NCBI GenBank assembly: GCA_023435745.1
Contig: JAEZMD010000019.1
Span: 62,001 to 126,000, forward strand
Length of the DNA: 64,000 nt
Reading direction: 5' to 3'
Origin: Bacillota bacterium
GTDB lineage: Bacteria; Bacillota; Clostridia; Acetivibrionales; DTU013
Shown here: positions 25,249-34,255 of the stretch, piece by piece
Layout: every line of letters starts with the position of its first letter
How positions within the stretch are numbered: position 1 is the first letter of the stretch
Translations under genes and position numbers: made by a program
The notes under the pieces: generated by a model
Told to the model about the DNA's origin: nothing
Databases searched by the model: none
The model's input: only the letters and a program-made list of their open reading frames with translations

Positions 25249-25749
25249 ATGTATAACCCATATATTATGTATCAGTGCCCTTATTTTACTAATTTGCCTA
25301 TGTATAACCCCTATGCAGGTCAAGTTAAAGCAAACGCACCTATTCCATTAATGGATTATGGGCCGGAGCCGTTCGCAGTAAATATTGAAGCCGCTACAAA
25401 GCAAAATACCACGTTCCGTACCGCCTTATGGACAGGAACGCATCTGCAGCTAACGTTGATGAGTATTAATGTCGGTGAAGATATTGGTCTGGAGATTCAC
25501 CCCAACAATGATCAATTCCTGCGCATCGAAGAGGGTCAGGGACTTGTTCTAATGGGAGACAGAAAAGATCAGTTGAATTTTCAAGCACATGTACGAGAGG
25601 GTTTTGCATTCATCATACCTGCCGGCAAGTGGCATAACCTGATTAATACAGGCTGCATACCTATAAAACTATACTCCATATATGCGCCGCCCAAGCATCC
25701 GCACGGCACGGTCCACAAAACAAAAGAGGAAGCTGAAGCCTCTCATTAG
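25249..25749 (+). CDS. Cupin-domain protein
   Basis: This 166-residue protein has a tyrosine/proline-rich N-terminus (YNPYIMYQCPYFTNLPMYNP) and a single cupin domain. Metal-site motif 1 is IGLEIHPNNDQFLRIEEGQG and motif 2 is FIIPAGKWHNLINTG. The start at ATG 25249 is chosen because AAAGGA lies nine bases upstream. Clostridial homologues with this build are annotated only as cupin proteins; the N-terminus resembles spore-coat-like tails, but that is weak evidence. Confidence 0.85.
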   Translation: MYNPYIMYQCPYFTNLPMYNPYAGQVKANAPIPLMDYGPEPFAVNIEAATKQNTTFRTALWTGTHLQLTLMSINVGEDIGLEIHPNNDQFLRIEEGQGLVLMGDRKDQLNFQAHVREGFAFIIPAGKWHNLINTGCIPIKLYSIYAPPKHPHGTVHKTKEEAEASH

Positions 25750-25899
25750 GATAAGTAGTCAAAAACCTGTATATGTAAAGAGATCATTCGCTCTCTTTTG
25801 ACAATTATCTCAAAATACTATGCAAATGTGCAGATAATCTTTATAATAGTATTCAGCTATCCGCAATAAAGCGGCTTTGGAACGGGAAAGGACTCATAA

Positions 25900-27312
25900 A
25901 TGGCTGATTACAATGGTAAAGAATCTGCACAAATTGTAAATGAAATACAACCGGCTCTGAAGGAAAACAAAATGGGTGTTATGCACATCAGCAGCCTGCT
26001 GATATCTATGTCAATCCCCATGATGTTATCCATGCTAGTTCAGGCGCTCTACAATATAGTAGACAGCATATTCGTATCCCAGCTCGGTGAAAACGCTTTA
26101 ACAGCCGTATCTCTGGCTTTTCCGGTACAGAATCTGATGATAGCGATAGGTTCGGGAACCGGTGTAGGTATCAACTCACTTTTATCGAGAAGCCTCGGGG
26201 AGAAAAATAGGGAGCGGGTCAATAAAACGGCCAACCACGGCATTCTCCTCATTTTTGCCAGTTCTGCTCTGTTTGCAATATTCGGCTTGTTCTTTGTTCG
26301 CTACTTCTTCGAAGCCCAGACGGATATTGAGGAAATCATCAGCTATGGGACTGATTACCTCAGGATATGCTCAATCTTTTCTTTTGGTGTTTTTGGACAG
26401 ATTACATTTGAGCGGCTGCTTCAGTCTACAGGTAAAACATTTTTCGCAATGATTGCACAGACCTTTGGAGCTGTTGTCAACATTATTCTGGACCCAATCA
26501 TGATATTCGGATACTATGGCTTCCCCAGAATGGAAGTGGCCGGAGCTGCGCTGGCAACCGTGATTGGCCAGATTCTCGCTACAATCCTTGCTATAATATT
26601 TAATTTAACGGTGAATAAGGAAATCACATTTAAGATCAAAGGTTTCCGTCTGGATGGTGAAATAATAAAACGTATTTACGCTGTCGGTGTTCCATCCGCA
26701 ATCATGATCGCAATAGGCTCCGTCATGAGCTTCGGCCTTAACAAGATCCTGATGAGCTTTACGTCCACAGCAACTGCAGTATTCGGTGTATATTTCAGAC
26801 TGCAGGGATTTGCTTTCATGCCTATTTTCGGCATGAACAATGGAGTAATTCCGATTATCTCCTATAATTATGGGGCCCGAAATAAAAAAAGGATCACAAA
26901 AACGATTCGGTTGGCCATGATATATGCAATCACCATCATGCTGGTCGGGACAGCAATTTTTCAAATATTCCCCAGGCAGCTCCTGTCGATGTTTAATGCA
27001 TCTCCTGATATGCTCGCCATAGGCATACCTGCCCTGAGGACTATCAGCATCTGCTTTGTATTCGCAGGATTCTGTATCGTATCGAGTGCTGTATTTATGG
27101 CATTAGGAAGCGGAGTACCAAGTATGTTCGTCTCAATCACGCGACAATTACTTGTTCTGTTGCCTGCGGCCTACCTGCTGTCCAGAGTCGGAGGACTCAA
27201 CGCAATTTGGTGGGCATTCCCACTGGCAGAGATCGCTTCGGTTGCACTTACTGTTATCTTCCTGAAGCATTTCTATACTACTAGGATTAAACCATTGCCC
27301 GCAGATGGTTAA
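25900..27312 (+). CDS. MATE family efflux transporter
   Basis: This 470-residue membrane protein has 12 predicted helices and MATE family motifs: SIPMMLSMLVQALYNIVDSI at the first helix, LGENALTAVSLAFPVQNLM, and the repeat-half counterpart GVPSAIMIAIGSVMSFGLN. It exports cationic compounds in exchange for sodium or protons in characterised members. It is followed 29 bases later by the hydrolase gene and may be cotranscribed. The start ATG at 25900 follows GGGAAAGGA. Confidence 0.93.
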   Translation: MADYNGKESAQIVNEIQPALKENKMGVMHISSLLISMSIPMMLSMLVQALYNIVDSIFVSQLGENALTAVSLAFPVQNLMIAIGSGTGVGINSLLSRSLGEKNRERVNKTANHGILLIFASSALFAIFGLFFVRYFFEAQTDIEEIISYGTDYLRICSIFSFGVFGQITFERLLQSTGKTFFAMIAQTFGAVVNIILDPIMIFGYYGFPRMEVAGAALATVIGQILATILAIIFNLTVNKEITFKIKGFRLDGEIIKRIYAVGVPSAIMIAIGSVMSFGLNKILMSFTSTATAVFGVYFRLQGFAFMPIFGMNNGVIPIISYNYGARNKKRITKTIRLAMIYAITIMLVGTAIFQIFPRQLLSMFNASPDMLAIGIPALRTISICFVFAGFCIVSSAVFMALGSGVPSMFVSITRQLLVLLPAAYLLSRVGGLNAIWWAFPLAEIASVALTVIFLKHFYTTRIKPLPADG

Positions 27313-27341
27313 ATAGAAACAAGCAACAAAGGAGGCCCTCA

Positions 27342-28793
27342 ATGAGATTCTTTGAGATACTCTTAGCTCTGGTATGTGCTGTACTGCTGCTATCACTGTG
27401 CTTCAGAAAAATCAGGAGCAGGAGAACAGCATTTATTCTTGCGGCAGTAAGCTATCTCCTCCTGACAACACATTTTTTGTTAGAGGGATATCGATGGCAG
27501 ATGTTCCTTATATATGCTTTAGTCGTTTTTCTTACCTTAATTGCACTGCTGCGCAGTTATCAAAGGACCTTCTTTGGCAGGCGGCGTACCGGAAAGATAC
27601 GGAACCTGTTGAGGTATAGCCTGTATAGTGTCATGGCAGTTTTATTCATTCTATCTGTTAGTCTATCCCTATTACTCCCTGTTTTCAGCCTGCCGGAACC
27701 GGAAGGGCCATATGCGGCAGGGACCGAAACGTTTCATTTTGTGGACGCAGCCAGGGATGAACTGCTGACAGATTTAGAGGGAGATAAAAGAGAACTCATC
27801 GTTCAATTTTGGTACCCGGCAAATATAAATGATCAAGCGAAAAGCGAGCCGGTTTTTCCGCAGACAGATGGAAAGTTTGAAGAGCTAAAGCAGGCGTTCT
27901 CTCGTGAACTGGGCGGTTTCCCGGCGTTTCTGATTGATTATTGGAAGTACATCGGGACTAATTCATATAAAGGTGCGAAAATATCCGCCGCTCAGCAATC
28001 CTGGCCGGTAGTAATTCTGTCCCATGGCATGGGGACAACCCGCACCATACATACCTCGCAGGCGGAGAATCTTGCAAGCAATGGTTTCGTTGTAGCAGCA
28101 ATAGATCACACCTACAGCACTGTTATAACCTCATTCCCCGACGGAAAAACAACAGGCTTCAGAACAGAGCTGAACAAGGATAACTTGTACGAGGCCAGCA
28201 GCCGTGTCGGAACAATCTGGCTGCAGGATGTGGAATTTGTTGTTGATCAGCTTGAGAGAATGAATGCAGGTGATATGGAAAGCCCGTTTATAAATAAGCT
28301 GGATTTATCCAATATAGGAGCTATGGGGCATTCCTTTGGAGGCTCAACGGCCTTCAATTCTCTTTGCCTGAGTGAGAAAACTAAAGCGGCTATTAATATG
28401 GATGGTACTCTGTTTAGGCTTGATGGCAGCTACAATCTTGAAAAGCCATTTTTACTCATAACATCAGAAGGATATCTGGAAAGAGCTGAATTGTTCAAAA
28501 AGGCTTCCATTACAGATGAGGAGCTTAAAACGAACAAGCTTACAAGAGAGCTTTATAACATTTATAAGCCGATGTTGGTTTCAGAAAATGAATTCCTTGA
28601 AAAGCTCCAAAAAAACAAGGGAAAGCTGATCCTGATGGAGAATGCTGCGCATTTCAACTATACAGATCTGCAATTGTATACCAGCCTGCTCCAATATGCA
28701 GGCATTACCGGGAGTGCCAACGGCAGGCAGTTTGCCGGGACTATTAACCGGTATGTATTGGACTTTTTTAACGAAAATCTCCGGGGTAATTAA
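27342..28793 (+). CDS. Membrane-anchored alpha/beta hydrolase, PAF-acetylhydrolase-like
   Basis: This 483-residue protein has four hydrophobic helices in its first 115 residues, then a platelet-activating-factor-acetylhydrolase-like hydrolase domain. The domain includes the oxyanion-region motif VVILSHGMGTTRT, the nucleophile serine in GAMGHSFGGSTAF, an Asp in AAINMDGTLF and a late His in NAAHFNYTD. It is likely a lipase or esterase acting at the outer face of the membrane. The ATG at 27342 follows AAAGGAGG. Its end overlaps the convergent DUF815 gene by four bases. Confidence 0.85.
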   Translation: MRFFEILLALVCAVLLLSLCFRKIRSRRTAFILAAVSYLLLTTHFLLEGYRWQMFLIYALVVFLTLIALLRSYQRTFFGRRRTGKIRNLLRYSLYSVMAVLFILSVSLSLLLPVFSLPEPEGPYAAGTETFHFVDAARDELLTDLEGDKRELIVQFWYPANINDQAKSEPVFPQTDGKFEELKQAFSRELGGFPAFLIDYWKYIGTNSYKGAKISAAQQSWPVVILSHGMGTTRTIHTSQAENLASNGFVVAAIDHTYSTVITSFPDGKTTGFRTELNKDNLYEASSRVGTIWLQDVEFVVDQLERMNAGDMESPFINKLDLSNIGAMGHSFGGSTAFNSLCLSEKTKAAINMDGTLFRLDGSYNLEKPFLLITSEGYLERAELFKKASITDEELKTNKLTRELYNIYKPMLVSENEFLEKLQKNKGKLILMENAAHFNYTDLQLYTSLLQYAGITGSANGRQFAGTINRYVLDFFNENLRGN

Positions 28794-30247
28794 GTTGAAT
28801 ACTGTTTAATAGAACAGTACCCTTCAAGCCAGTCGGCAAACTGCTTAGCCGTCCTCGGAGACCGTCCGTTGTAGCGCAGTTCCCATCTGAGCGCCTCACG
28901 ATGAATAAACTCCCTATCTGCCTGTATGCCTCTACTATCAATGATGCCGTCAACAATCTCAAGATACTTCTTCTGATCCGGTGATGAAAACACCACTGTC
29001 ATGCCAAAACGGTCGGATAATGATAACTTCTCCTGAATGGTATCCGCCGCCCGGACCTCGTCGTCGGCATTTCCGGAAACAAGACCCGCTCTGTCACTGA
29101 ACCGCTCCTTTATCAGGTGCTTACGGTTGGAGGTGGCATAAATCAGCACATTAGGAGGCCTGCTTTCCAATCCGCCTTCTAGTACCGCCTTCAGCGCTGT
29201 ATAATTCTCTTCATTGTCCTCAAAGGCAAGGTCATCTACAAAAAGAATGTACTTAAGGCTTCTGCCTGCAAGCTGTCCAATGATAACAGGGAAATCCGTC
29301 AGAAGCTGTTTGGGTACTTCTATCATCCGCAGGCCTTTACTGTGGTACTCATTCACCAAGGCTTTGACAGTTGAGGACTTACCGGTCCCTCTATCCCCAT
29401 AAAGCAATATGTTATTGGCAGGATACCCCTCCAGAAAGTGCGTCGTGTTCTCTATAATTCTTTCTCTTTCAAGCTCATAGGAAATTAATTGCGAAAAAGT
29501 GATCGGGTCAGGAGATTTCACTCCGTCAAAATAGCCTCTCCCATCCCTTCTTCTCCAGACAAATGCACTGTACTGTGAAAAAACACCGCTGCCACGACGA
29601 TGATGGAATTCCGCCAGATCTGTAGCGCAGTCAGACCAGCAGCCGCTTTGGGATATCTTCCTATATACTTCTGAAGAATAGCTGTTAATAGAAATGCATT
29701 CTCCGTAAGAGTTGTTTTTCGAAACAGAACGGCCCAATGCATCCTCATAAACTTTGTTTTCTAAACTGTGTTCAGGAAATGCGGGAAGGCTTGCTGCCAC
29801 GTCTTCCTGCCATCCATCCGCCGTACAATGATCAGTTATCCCCTTTTTTATCGTATCGGATTTTATCCCGGCAATTATCTGCAGCCGCTTCAGATCCGCT
29901 TTTACAGCCGTCTCAAAAGTTCCTTTCAGACATGCGGCTCCTCGCTTCTCTGCCTCACGGGAAAATGCGTTTTCAGTATGCAGGATTTTCTCGATTACAG
30001 CAGATTTTAAATCTACACCAGCCTCATAAAGCATCCCGCACAGCGAGCTGTAGGAGGCGACAGAACGAATTGCCTCGGGATGAGCCGAACCTAAATGCTC
30101 CAGCAAGAAACGCAGCTCAGCAAGGATCGGATCCTGAAGAAGCTGCCTGTAAATAACCAGGGACTCCAGTGCAAAACGTATTTGCAGGAGATCCGTCATC
30201 TCCTTCTCATTTTTCAATTGCTCCTTACCGAAATCAACCTGTCCCAT
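28790..30247 (-). CDS. DUF815-family AAA ATPase
   Basis: This 485-residue protein carries a DUF815 ATPase domain in its C-terminal half: Walker A YGDRGTGKSSTVKAL (about residues 280-292), Walker B KYILFVDDLAFE, a sensor-like NVLIYATSNRKHL and an arginine-rich end. The N-terminal 200 residues are helical and unassigned. The family is widespread in bacteria and has no settled function. It is upstream of, or adjacent to, a set of DNA repair genes on the same strand, separated by 126 bases. Confidence 0.85.
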   Translation of the reverse strand: MGQVDFGKEQLKNEKEMTDLLQIRFALESLVIYRQLLQDPILAELRFLLEHLGSAHPEAIRSVASYSSLCGMLYEAGVDLKSAVIEKILHTENAFSREAEKRGAACLKGTFETAVKADLKRLQIIAGIKSDTIKKGITDHCTADGWQEDVAASLPAFPEHSLENKVYEDALGRSVSKNNSYGECISINSYSSEVYRKISQSGCWSDCATDLAEFHHRRGSGVFSQYSAFVWRRRDGRGYFDGVKSPDPITFSQLISYELERERIIENTTHFLEGYPANNILLYGDRGTGKSSTVKALVNEYHSKGLRMIEVPKQLLTDFPVIIGQLAGRSLKYILFVDDLAFEDNEENYTALKAVLEGGLESRPPNVLIYATSNRKHLIKERFSDRAGLVSGNADDEVRAADTIQEKLSLSDRFGMTVVFSSPDQKKYLEIVDGIIDSRGIQADREFIHREALRWELRYNGRSPRTAKQFADWLEGYCSIKQYST

Positions 30248-30373
30248 ATCAATATCGACCTTTCTACCGCCTGGCAGCTTCCTTCACATCAAATGAAAAT
30301 TATCCTTGTCAACTGTCTGATAAGCATCCATACTATTCGCTCGGACCATTTTTTGCACACCGATGTTACCTGT

Positions 30374-31081
30374 TCAGCCCGTCGCACGAGTTTTCCGCTT
30401 CATCCTGCGCATCAGATCCTTCGCCTCACTGTCAACCCGGTATGACTCGATCATCTTCTGAAGCGCCTTGTTATAAGTGAAGTCGTCAAGCTCATTTTGC
30501 TGCAGATAGGCCATCGTCTTCTCAGGGAACTTCACATAGCATACCGACAAAGCCCATGCCACAGCCATTTTTACATAATAGCCCTCATGTTTGATACCAT
30601 CAAACAGATTCAATATTCGATCAATGTATTCCACTTCTATGAAGTGATCCATCATCATTACCACTGCAAAGCGCAGGTCGAATTCCTGCTCCGAAGACAG
30701 GTACGGCTGCAGAAACTCCCAGACACGCTCTATATTTTTCTTCACAAATTTGAGACCGGCACAAAAGCTGTCACAGACCGACCAGTTACTGATCTTTGGC
30801 ACAAAGGCAGCGATAAGCCGCAGTCTATCCTCGGTATCTGTTTTAACGAGTCCGATGACCATCCCCTGGAGCATGATCTCCTCAAAATACTCATCCTGCG
30901 CTTGAGCTAAATATTCCCGCCAGTCCCCCTGAGCAATTTCCTTTGCCATATTACGGATCAAAGGCAATCGGACACCCAGAATCACGGCGTCACCGGGTAT
31001 TAGTGCCGAAGTGAATTTCCGGTATTCGTCTTCTGCCAGACTTTTTAGCTTTTCTTTGATGTTTTTCGCCGAACTATACAT
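30374..31081 (-). CDS. AlkD-like DNA alkylation repair protein
   Basis: This 235-residue protein is built of HEAT-like helical repeats. Landmarks of the DNA-7-methylpurine glycosylase AlkD family are GVRLPLIRNMAKEIA, then EEIMLQGMVIGLVK, NWSVCDSFCAGLK and YVKMAVAWALSVCYVKFPEK. It would remove positively charged alkylated bases. The start is ATG 31081, with GAGAGG upstream and inside the end of nfo, so the two genes overlap and are coupled. Confidence 0.85.
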   Translation of the reverse strand: MYSSAKNIKEKLKSLAEDEYRKFTSALIPGDAVILGVRLPLIRNMAKEIAQGDWREYLAQAQDEYFEEIMLQGMVIGLVKTDTEDRLRLIAAFVPKISNWSVCDSFCAGLKFVKKNIERVWEFLQPYLSSEQEFDLRFAVVMMMDHFIEVEYIDRILNLFDGIKHEGYYVKMAVAWALSVCYVKFPEKTMAYLQQNELDDFTYNKALQKMIESYRVDSEAKDLMRRMKRKTRATG

Positions 31082-31904
31082 AAGCCTCTCGCAACAATTT
31101 AATTTCCGCAGCATAGCCCTCCAGGTCATTAGGCGTTTCCAGATAAAATGGCAAATGCCGCAGTTCCGAATGATTGATAATTCGGGTCAGAGCCTCAACT
31201 CCAAGAGCTCCCTGCCCAATCTTCTCATGACGATCCTTATGGCTTTCAAAAGCATTTTTGCTGTCATTGAGGTGTATGGCCTGAAGCCGATCAAGGCCTA
31301 TCACCTTATCGAACTTCAACAGCACACTGTCCAGATCCTTCACAATATCGTATCCGGCATCATACACATGGCATGTATCAAGACATACGCCAAGCTTCTC
31401 ATTCAGTTCCACCCTGTCAATAATCTGCCGGAGCTCTTCGAAACTGCTTCCGACCTCACTCCCCTTGCCAGACATCGTTTCAAGCAGCACCCTTGTAGTC
31501 TGCCCTGGAGTAAGAATCCTGTTCAGCAATTCCGAAATCTGTTCTATCCCCGTTTCAATGCCCTGACCCACATGGCTTCCGGGATGAAAATTATAGTAGT
31601 TGTTCGGCGTATACTCCATTCGCCGTAAATCATCCGACATAGCCTCAAAAGTAAAATCCTTTACCCTTTGATCTGCAGAACAGGGATTTAAGGTGTACGG
31701 TGCATGTGCCAAAATGGTAGTAAAGTGATTTTCCCCGGCAAGAACTAAAAAATCCGCTACATCCTGCGGATCGATGTTCTTTGCCCTTCCGCCTCTCGGA
31801 TTTCTGGTAAAAAACTGAAAAGTATTCGCTCCGATCTCCAGAGCTTCCTTTCCCATATGAAGGTATCCGCTTGATGCAGATAAATGGCAGCCTATATTAA
31901 GCAT
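31074..31904 (-). CDS. nfo: Endonuclease IV (AP endonuclease)
   Basis: This 276-residue TIM-barrel zinc enzyme cleaves DNA at abasic sites. Conserved metal-ligand regions are visible: GCHLSASSGYLHMGKEAL at the start, ILAHAPYTLNP, NFHPGSHVGQG, LLETMSGKGSEVG, GVCLDTCHVYDAGYD and IHLNDSKNAFESHKDRHEKIG. The length is normal. It lies between ogt and the AlkD-like gene, so the operon supplies glycosylase, AP endonuclease and methyltransferase for alkylation damage. Confidence 0.95.
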   Translation of the reverse strand: MLNIGCHLSASSGYLHMGKEALEIGANTFQFFTRNPRGGRAKNIDPQDVADFLVLAGENHFTTILAHAPYTLNPCSADQRVKDFTFEAMSDDLRRMEYTPNNYYNFHPGSHVGQGIETGIEQISELLNRILTPGQTTRVLLETMSGKGSEVGSSFEELRQIIDRVELNEKLGVCLDTCHVYDAGYDIVKDLDSVLLKFDKVIGLDRLQAIHLNDSKNAFESHKDRHEKIGQGALGVEALTRIINHSELRHLPFYLETPNDLEGYAAEIKLLREAYV

Positions 31905-31935
31905 ATCATGCTCCTCATCATTTGATCATTATGTT

Positions 31936-32439
31936 TCACTTCTCCAAAGCCAGCAGTCTTTCCTTCTTATCAAGACCGCCGCCATACCCCACAAGCTTCC
32001 CGTTTGCTCCGATGACCCGGTGACAGGGCACTATGATAGCAATACGGTTTCTGTTGTTCGCCATGCCCACGGCTCGACAGGCCTTAGGATTTCCAATACT
32101 TTGCGCGATCTCTCCATAGCTTCGGGTCTTTCCGAAGGGAATGGTCTGAAGCGCCTTCCAGACAGCCACCTGGAACGCAGTACCCTCTAATGCCAGTGGC
32201 AGATCAAACTCCTTACGTTTGCCTTCAAAATATTCCTTGAGTTGCACCGCCGCTTCCTTAAGCAGGGGAGTCTCTCTTATTTGCGCTTCCTGCGACGCAG
32301 TTTTACCAGCCGAAGCATCCTGCAAATTGACCTTGCCTGAATCGGACTTGTCCGAAAACCACAGGTCGGTAATCGCTTTTCCATTCTCTGAGATACCAAT
32401 TCTGCCGATGCTTGTATCATAAAAGCAGACGCTTTTCAT
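31936..32439 (-). CDS. ogt: Methylated-DNA-[protein]-cysteine S-methyltransferase
   Basis: This 167-residue suicide repair protein transfers the methyl group from O6-methylguanine to its own cysteine. The active-site IVPCHRVIG motif is at about residue 138, followed by GKLVGYGGGLDKKERLLALE. The upstream helix-turn-helix, FGKTRSYGEIAQSIGNPKACRAVG, is split here only for description and is intact. An insert rich in small residues lies at about residues 35-60 of the N-terminal domain. It heads the ogt-nfo-AlkD run. Confidence 0.95.
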   Translation of the reverse strand: MKSVCFYDTSIGRIGISENGKAITDLWFSDKSDSGKVNLQDASAGKTASQEAQIRETPLLKEAAVQLKEYFEGKRKEFDLPLALEGTAFQVAVWKALQTIPFGKTRSYGEIAQSIGNPKACRAVGMANNRNRIAIIVPCHRVIGANGKLVGYGGGLDKKERLLALEK

Positions 32440-32560
32440 TGAATCATCTCCTCAAATAGAGTGCACCTTAAAATAATATTCTATAATAATATTATCATAA
32501 AAGCTAATGATATGACATCTATTCTGAGCATCTAAACGAGCTGGCTGATTAAGTCACTGT

Positions 32561-32617
32561 GACTATTCAGGTACCAGCAGCCCTGATGGCTACCCATACA
32601 AGGGTATCTGAATAGTC
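32561..32617. repeat. Large imperfect hairpin in intergenic space
   Basis: GACTATTCAGGTACC (32561-32575) pairs with GGGTATCTGAATAGTC (32602-32617) with one bulge. An inner AGCC/GGCT pair extends the fold. It looks like a palindromic intergenic repeat or a terminator without a T run. A partial match to one arm occurs near 37855-37870. Confidence 0.6.
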
Positions 32618-32630
32618 GAAAGTTACTACT

Positions 32631-33422
32631 TCACTTCTGTGCGGCTGCGGCTTTGCTTTCTTCCCATAGCATTTCCATAATATTCTTCTTTACATTAATA
32701 TATTCAGGCAGCACCATGACCTGATGATTTCTTGGATGAGGGATATCTATGTTCAGTTTTGCCCTGATCGTCCCAGGCCTTCTGGACATCACATAAATAT
32801 TGCTTGCGAGCATAACCGCTTCATCAATATCATGGGTAATGAACAAAACAGTCGTTTTTTCCTTCTCCCAGACGGAAATCAACAGTTCCTGCATCACGAC
32901 CCTAGTCTGCGCATCCAGCGCTCCAAACGGCTCGTCCATCAGCAGCACCTCAGGCTTGTTGGCCAGCGCACGGGCAATGGCCACACGCTGCTTCATACCA
33001 CCGGACAGTACCTTTGGAAGCATATTTTCAAATCCGTTCAACCCTACCAGTTCAATATAATACCGGGCAATATCAATACGTTCAACCGTCGGGATCCCCT
33101 TGATCCTCAGACCGAATTCCACATTCTTTTGCACAGTCAGCCACGGAAACAGTGTATAGGTTTGAAACACCATTCCCCTATCTGCGCCGGGTCCCTTGAT
33201 TTCTTCACCGCCATTGATGTATACCGCTCCGGAGGTTGCCTTCTCCAAACCGGCGACAATGTTCAGCAGCGTAGATTTACCACAGCCGCTTGGGCCGACG
33301 ATGACAGCAAATTCATTTTCTTCTATGTTCAAATCAATTCCGCACAATGCATCAACATCCTGCGCTGCAATGTCTCCGGCGCCAAAGGTTTTACAAACAT
33401 TCACCAGACTTAGCTTTTCCAT
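32631..33422 (-). CDS. Nitrate/sulfonate-type ABC transporter ATP-binding protein
   Basis: This 263-residue ATPase has Walker A GPSGCGKST, signature LSGGMKQRVAIARAL, Walker B VLLMDEPFGALDA and the HDIDEAVMLA switch of the SsuB/TauB/NrtD group. The ATG at 33422 overlaps the region of the permease stop with GGTGGG as ribosome-binding site. It energises the adjacent permease and binding protein. Confidence 0.92.
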   Translation of the reverse strand: MEKLSLVNVCKTFGAGDIAAQDVDALCGIDLNIEENEFAVIVGPSGCGKSTLLNIVAGLEKATSGAVYINGGEEIKGPGADRGMVFQTYTLFPWLTVQKNVEFGLRIKGIPTVERIDIARYYIELVGLNGFENMLPKVLSGGMKQRVAIARALANKPEVLLMDEPFGALDAQTRVVMQELLISVWEKEKTTVLFITHDIDEAVMLASNIYVMSRRPGTIRAKLNIDIPHPRNHQVMVLPEYINVKKNIMEMLWEESKAAAAQK

Positions 33423-33423
33423 A

Positions 33424-34254
33424 TCAGCCACCCACCTTTTCACGCCAGGGTACAAGCAGCCTGGTCAGCCATTTGAACAGGTAATCGGTTGCCAGGCCAA
33501 TCACCCCGATCAGGATCAGCCCCGCGAATATCTGATCAGTAGCAAGAAAGCGTTGTGCCTTCAGAACCATATAGCCCAGCCCCGAGTTTGCCGCTACCAG
33601 CTCTGCCACCACTAGATAAGTCCATGCCCATCCCACCGTTATCCTGAGACTGTCCATGATCCCCGGCAGTGACGCAGGTATCAGGACTAATCCGTAGGTT
33701 TGCCATTTACTTGCACCAAGCGTTGACGATGCGCTAAGCAGGTCCTTTTGCACACCGGAAACCACATCCGCCACCATTAGCACCAATTGAAAAAATGTCC
33801 CCAGAAATATGATGACAAATTTCTGAAGGTCTCCAATGCCGAAGTAGAGCAGTGTAAGCGGTACCAGCGCAACCACCGGCAAATAGCGGGCAAAATCCAC
33901 AGCCGGTTCAAAAAGAGCCTCCGCCTTTTTCGAGGTCGCGATCAGCAAGCCCAGCGGAACTGCCGCAATCACGGCAAACACCCAGCCCACCATAACGCGG
34001 TATATGCTCACCAGTGAGTAGCTCAGCAGAATATTATCCCTGTACATGTCTGCAAATGCGCCGATCACCGCACCGGGCGTGGGCAAAAATACCTTCTGTA
34101 CCAGCCCGCTGTATGAAAGGCCGCTCCATAAAGCTATCAGAATCAGGAATGAAAGAATAGACAGCCTTTTATTTGTTAAATTCCGTTTTTCTTTAACCTT
34201 TAAATCAGCTTTTAACTTAGTATCCATAGATTCAGTTTTTAACTTAGTGTCCAT
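33424..34254 (-). CDS. Nitrate/sulfonate-type ABC transporter permease
   Basis: This 276-residue permease of the SsuC/TauC group has about six membrane helices and the family loop STLGASKWQTYGLVLIPASL. The N-terminus contains a tandem duplication of MDTKLK, encoded by a 27-bp near-repeat, so either the ATG at 34254 or the one at 34227 could be used. It starts one base after the stop of the binding-protein gene, which suggests translational coupling. Confidence 0.9.
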   Translation of the reverse strand: MDTKLKTESMDTKLKADLKVKEKRNLTNKRLSILSFLILIALWSGLSYSGLVQKVFLPTPGAVIGAFADMYRDNILLSYSLVSIYRVMVGWVFAVIAAVPLGLLIATSKKAEALFEPAVDFARYLPVVALVPLTLLYFGIGDLQKFVIIFLGTFFQLVLMVADVVSGVQKDLLSASSTLGASKWQTYGLVLIPASLPGIMDSLRITVGWAWTYLVVAELVAANSGLGYMVLKAQRFLATDQIFAGLILIGVIGLATDYLFKWLTRLLVPWREKVGG

Positions 34255-34255
34255 T

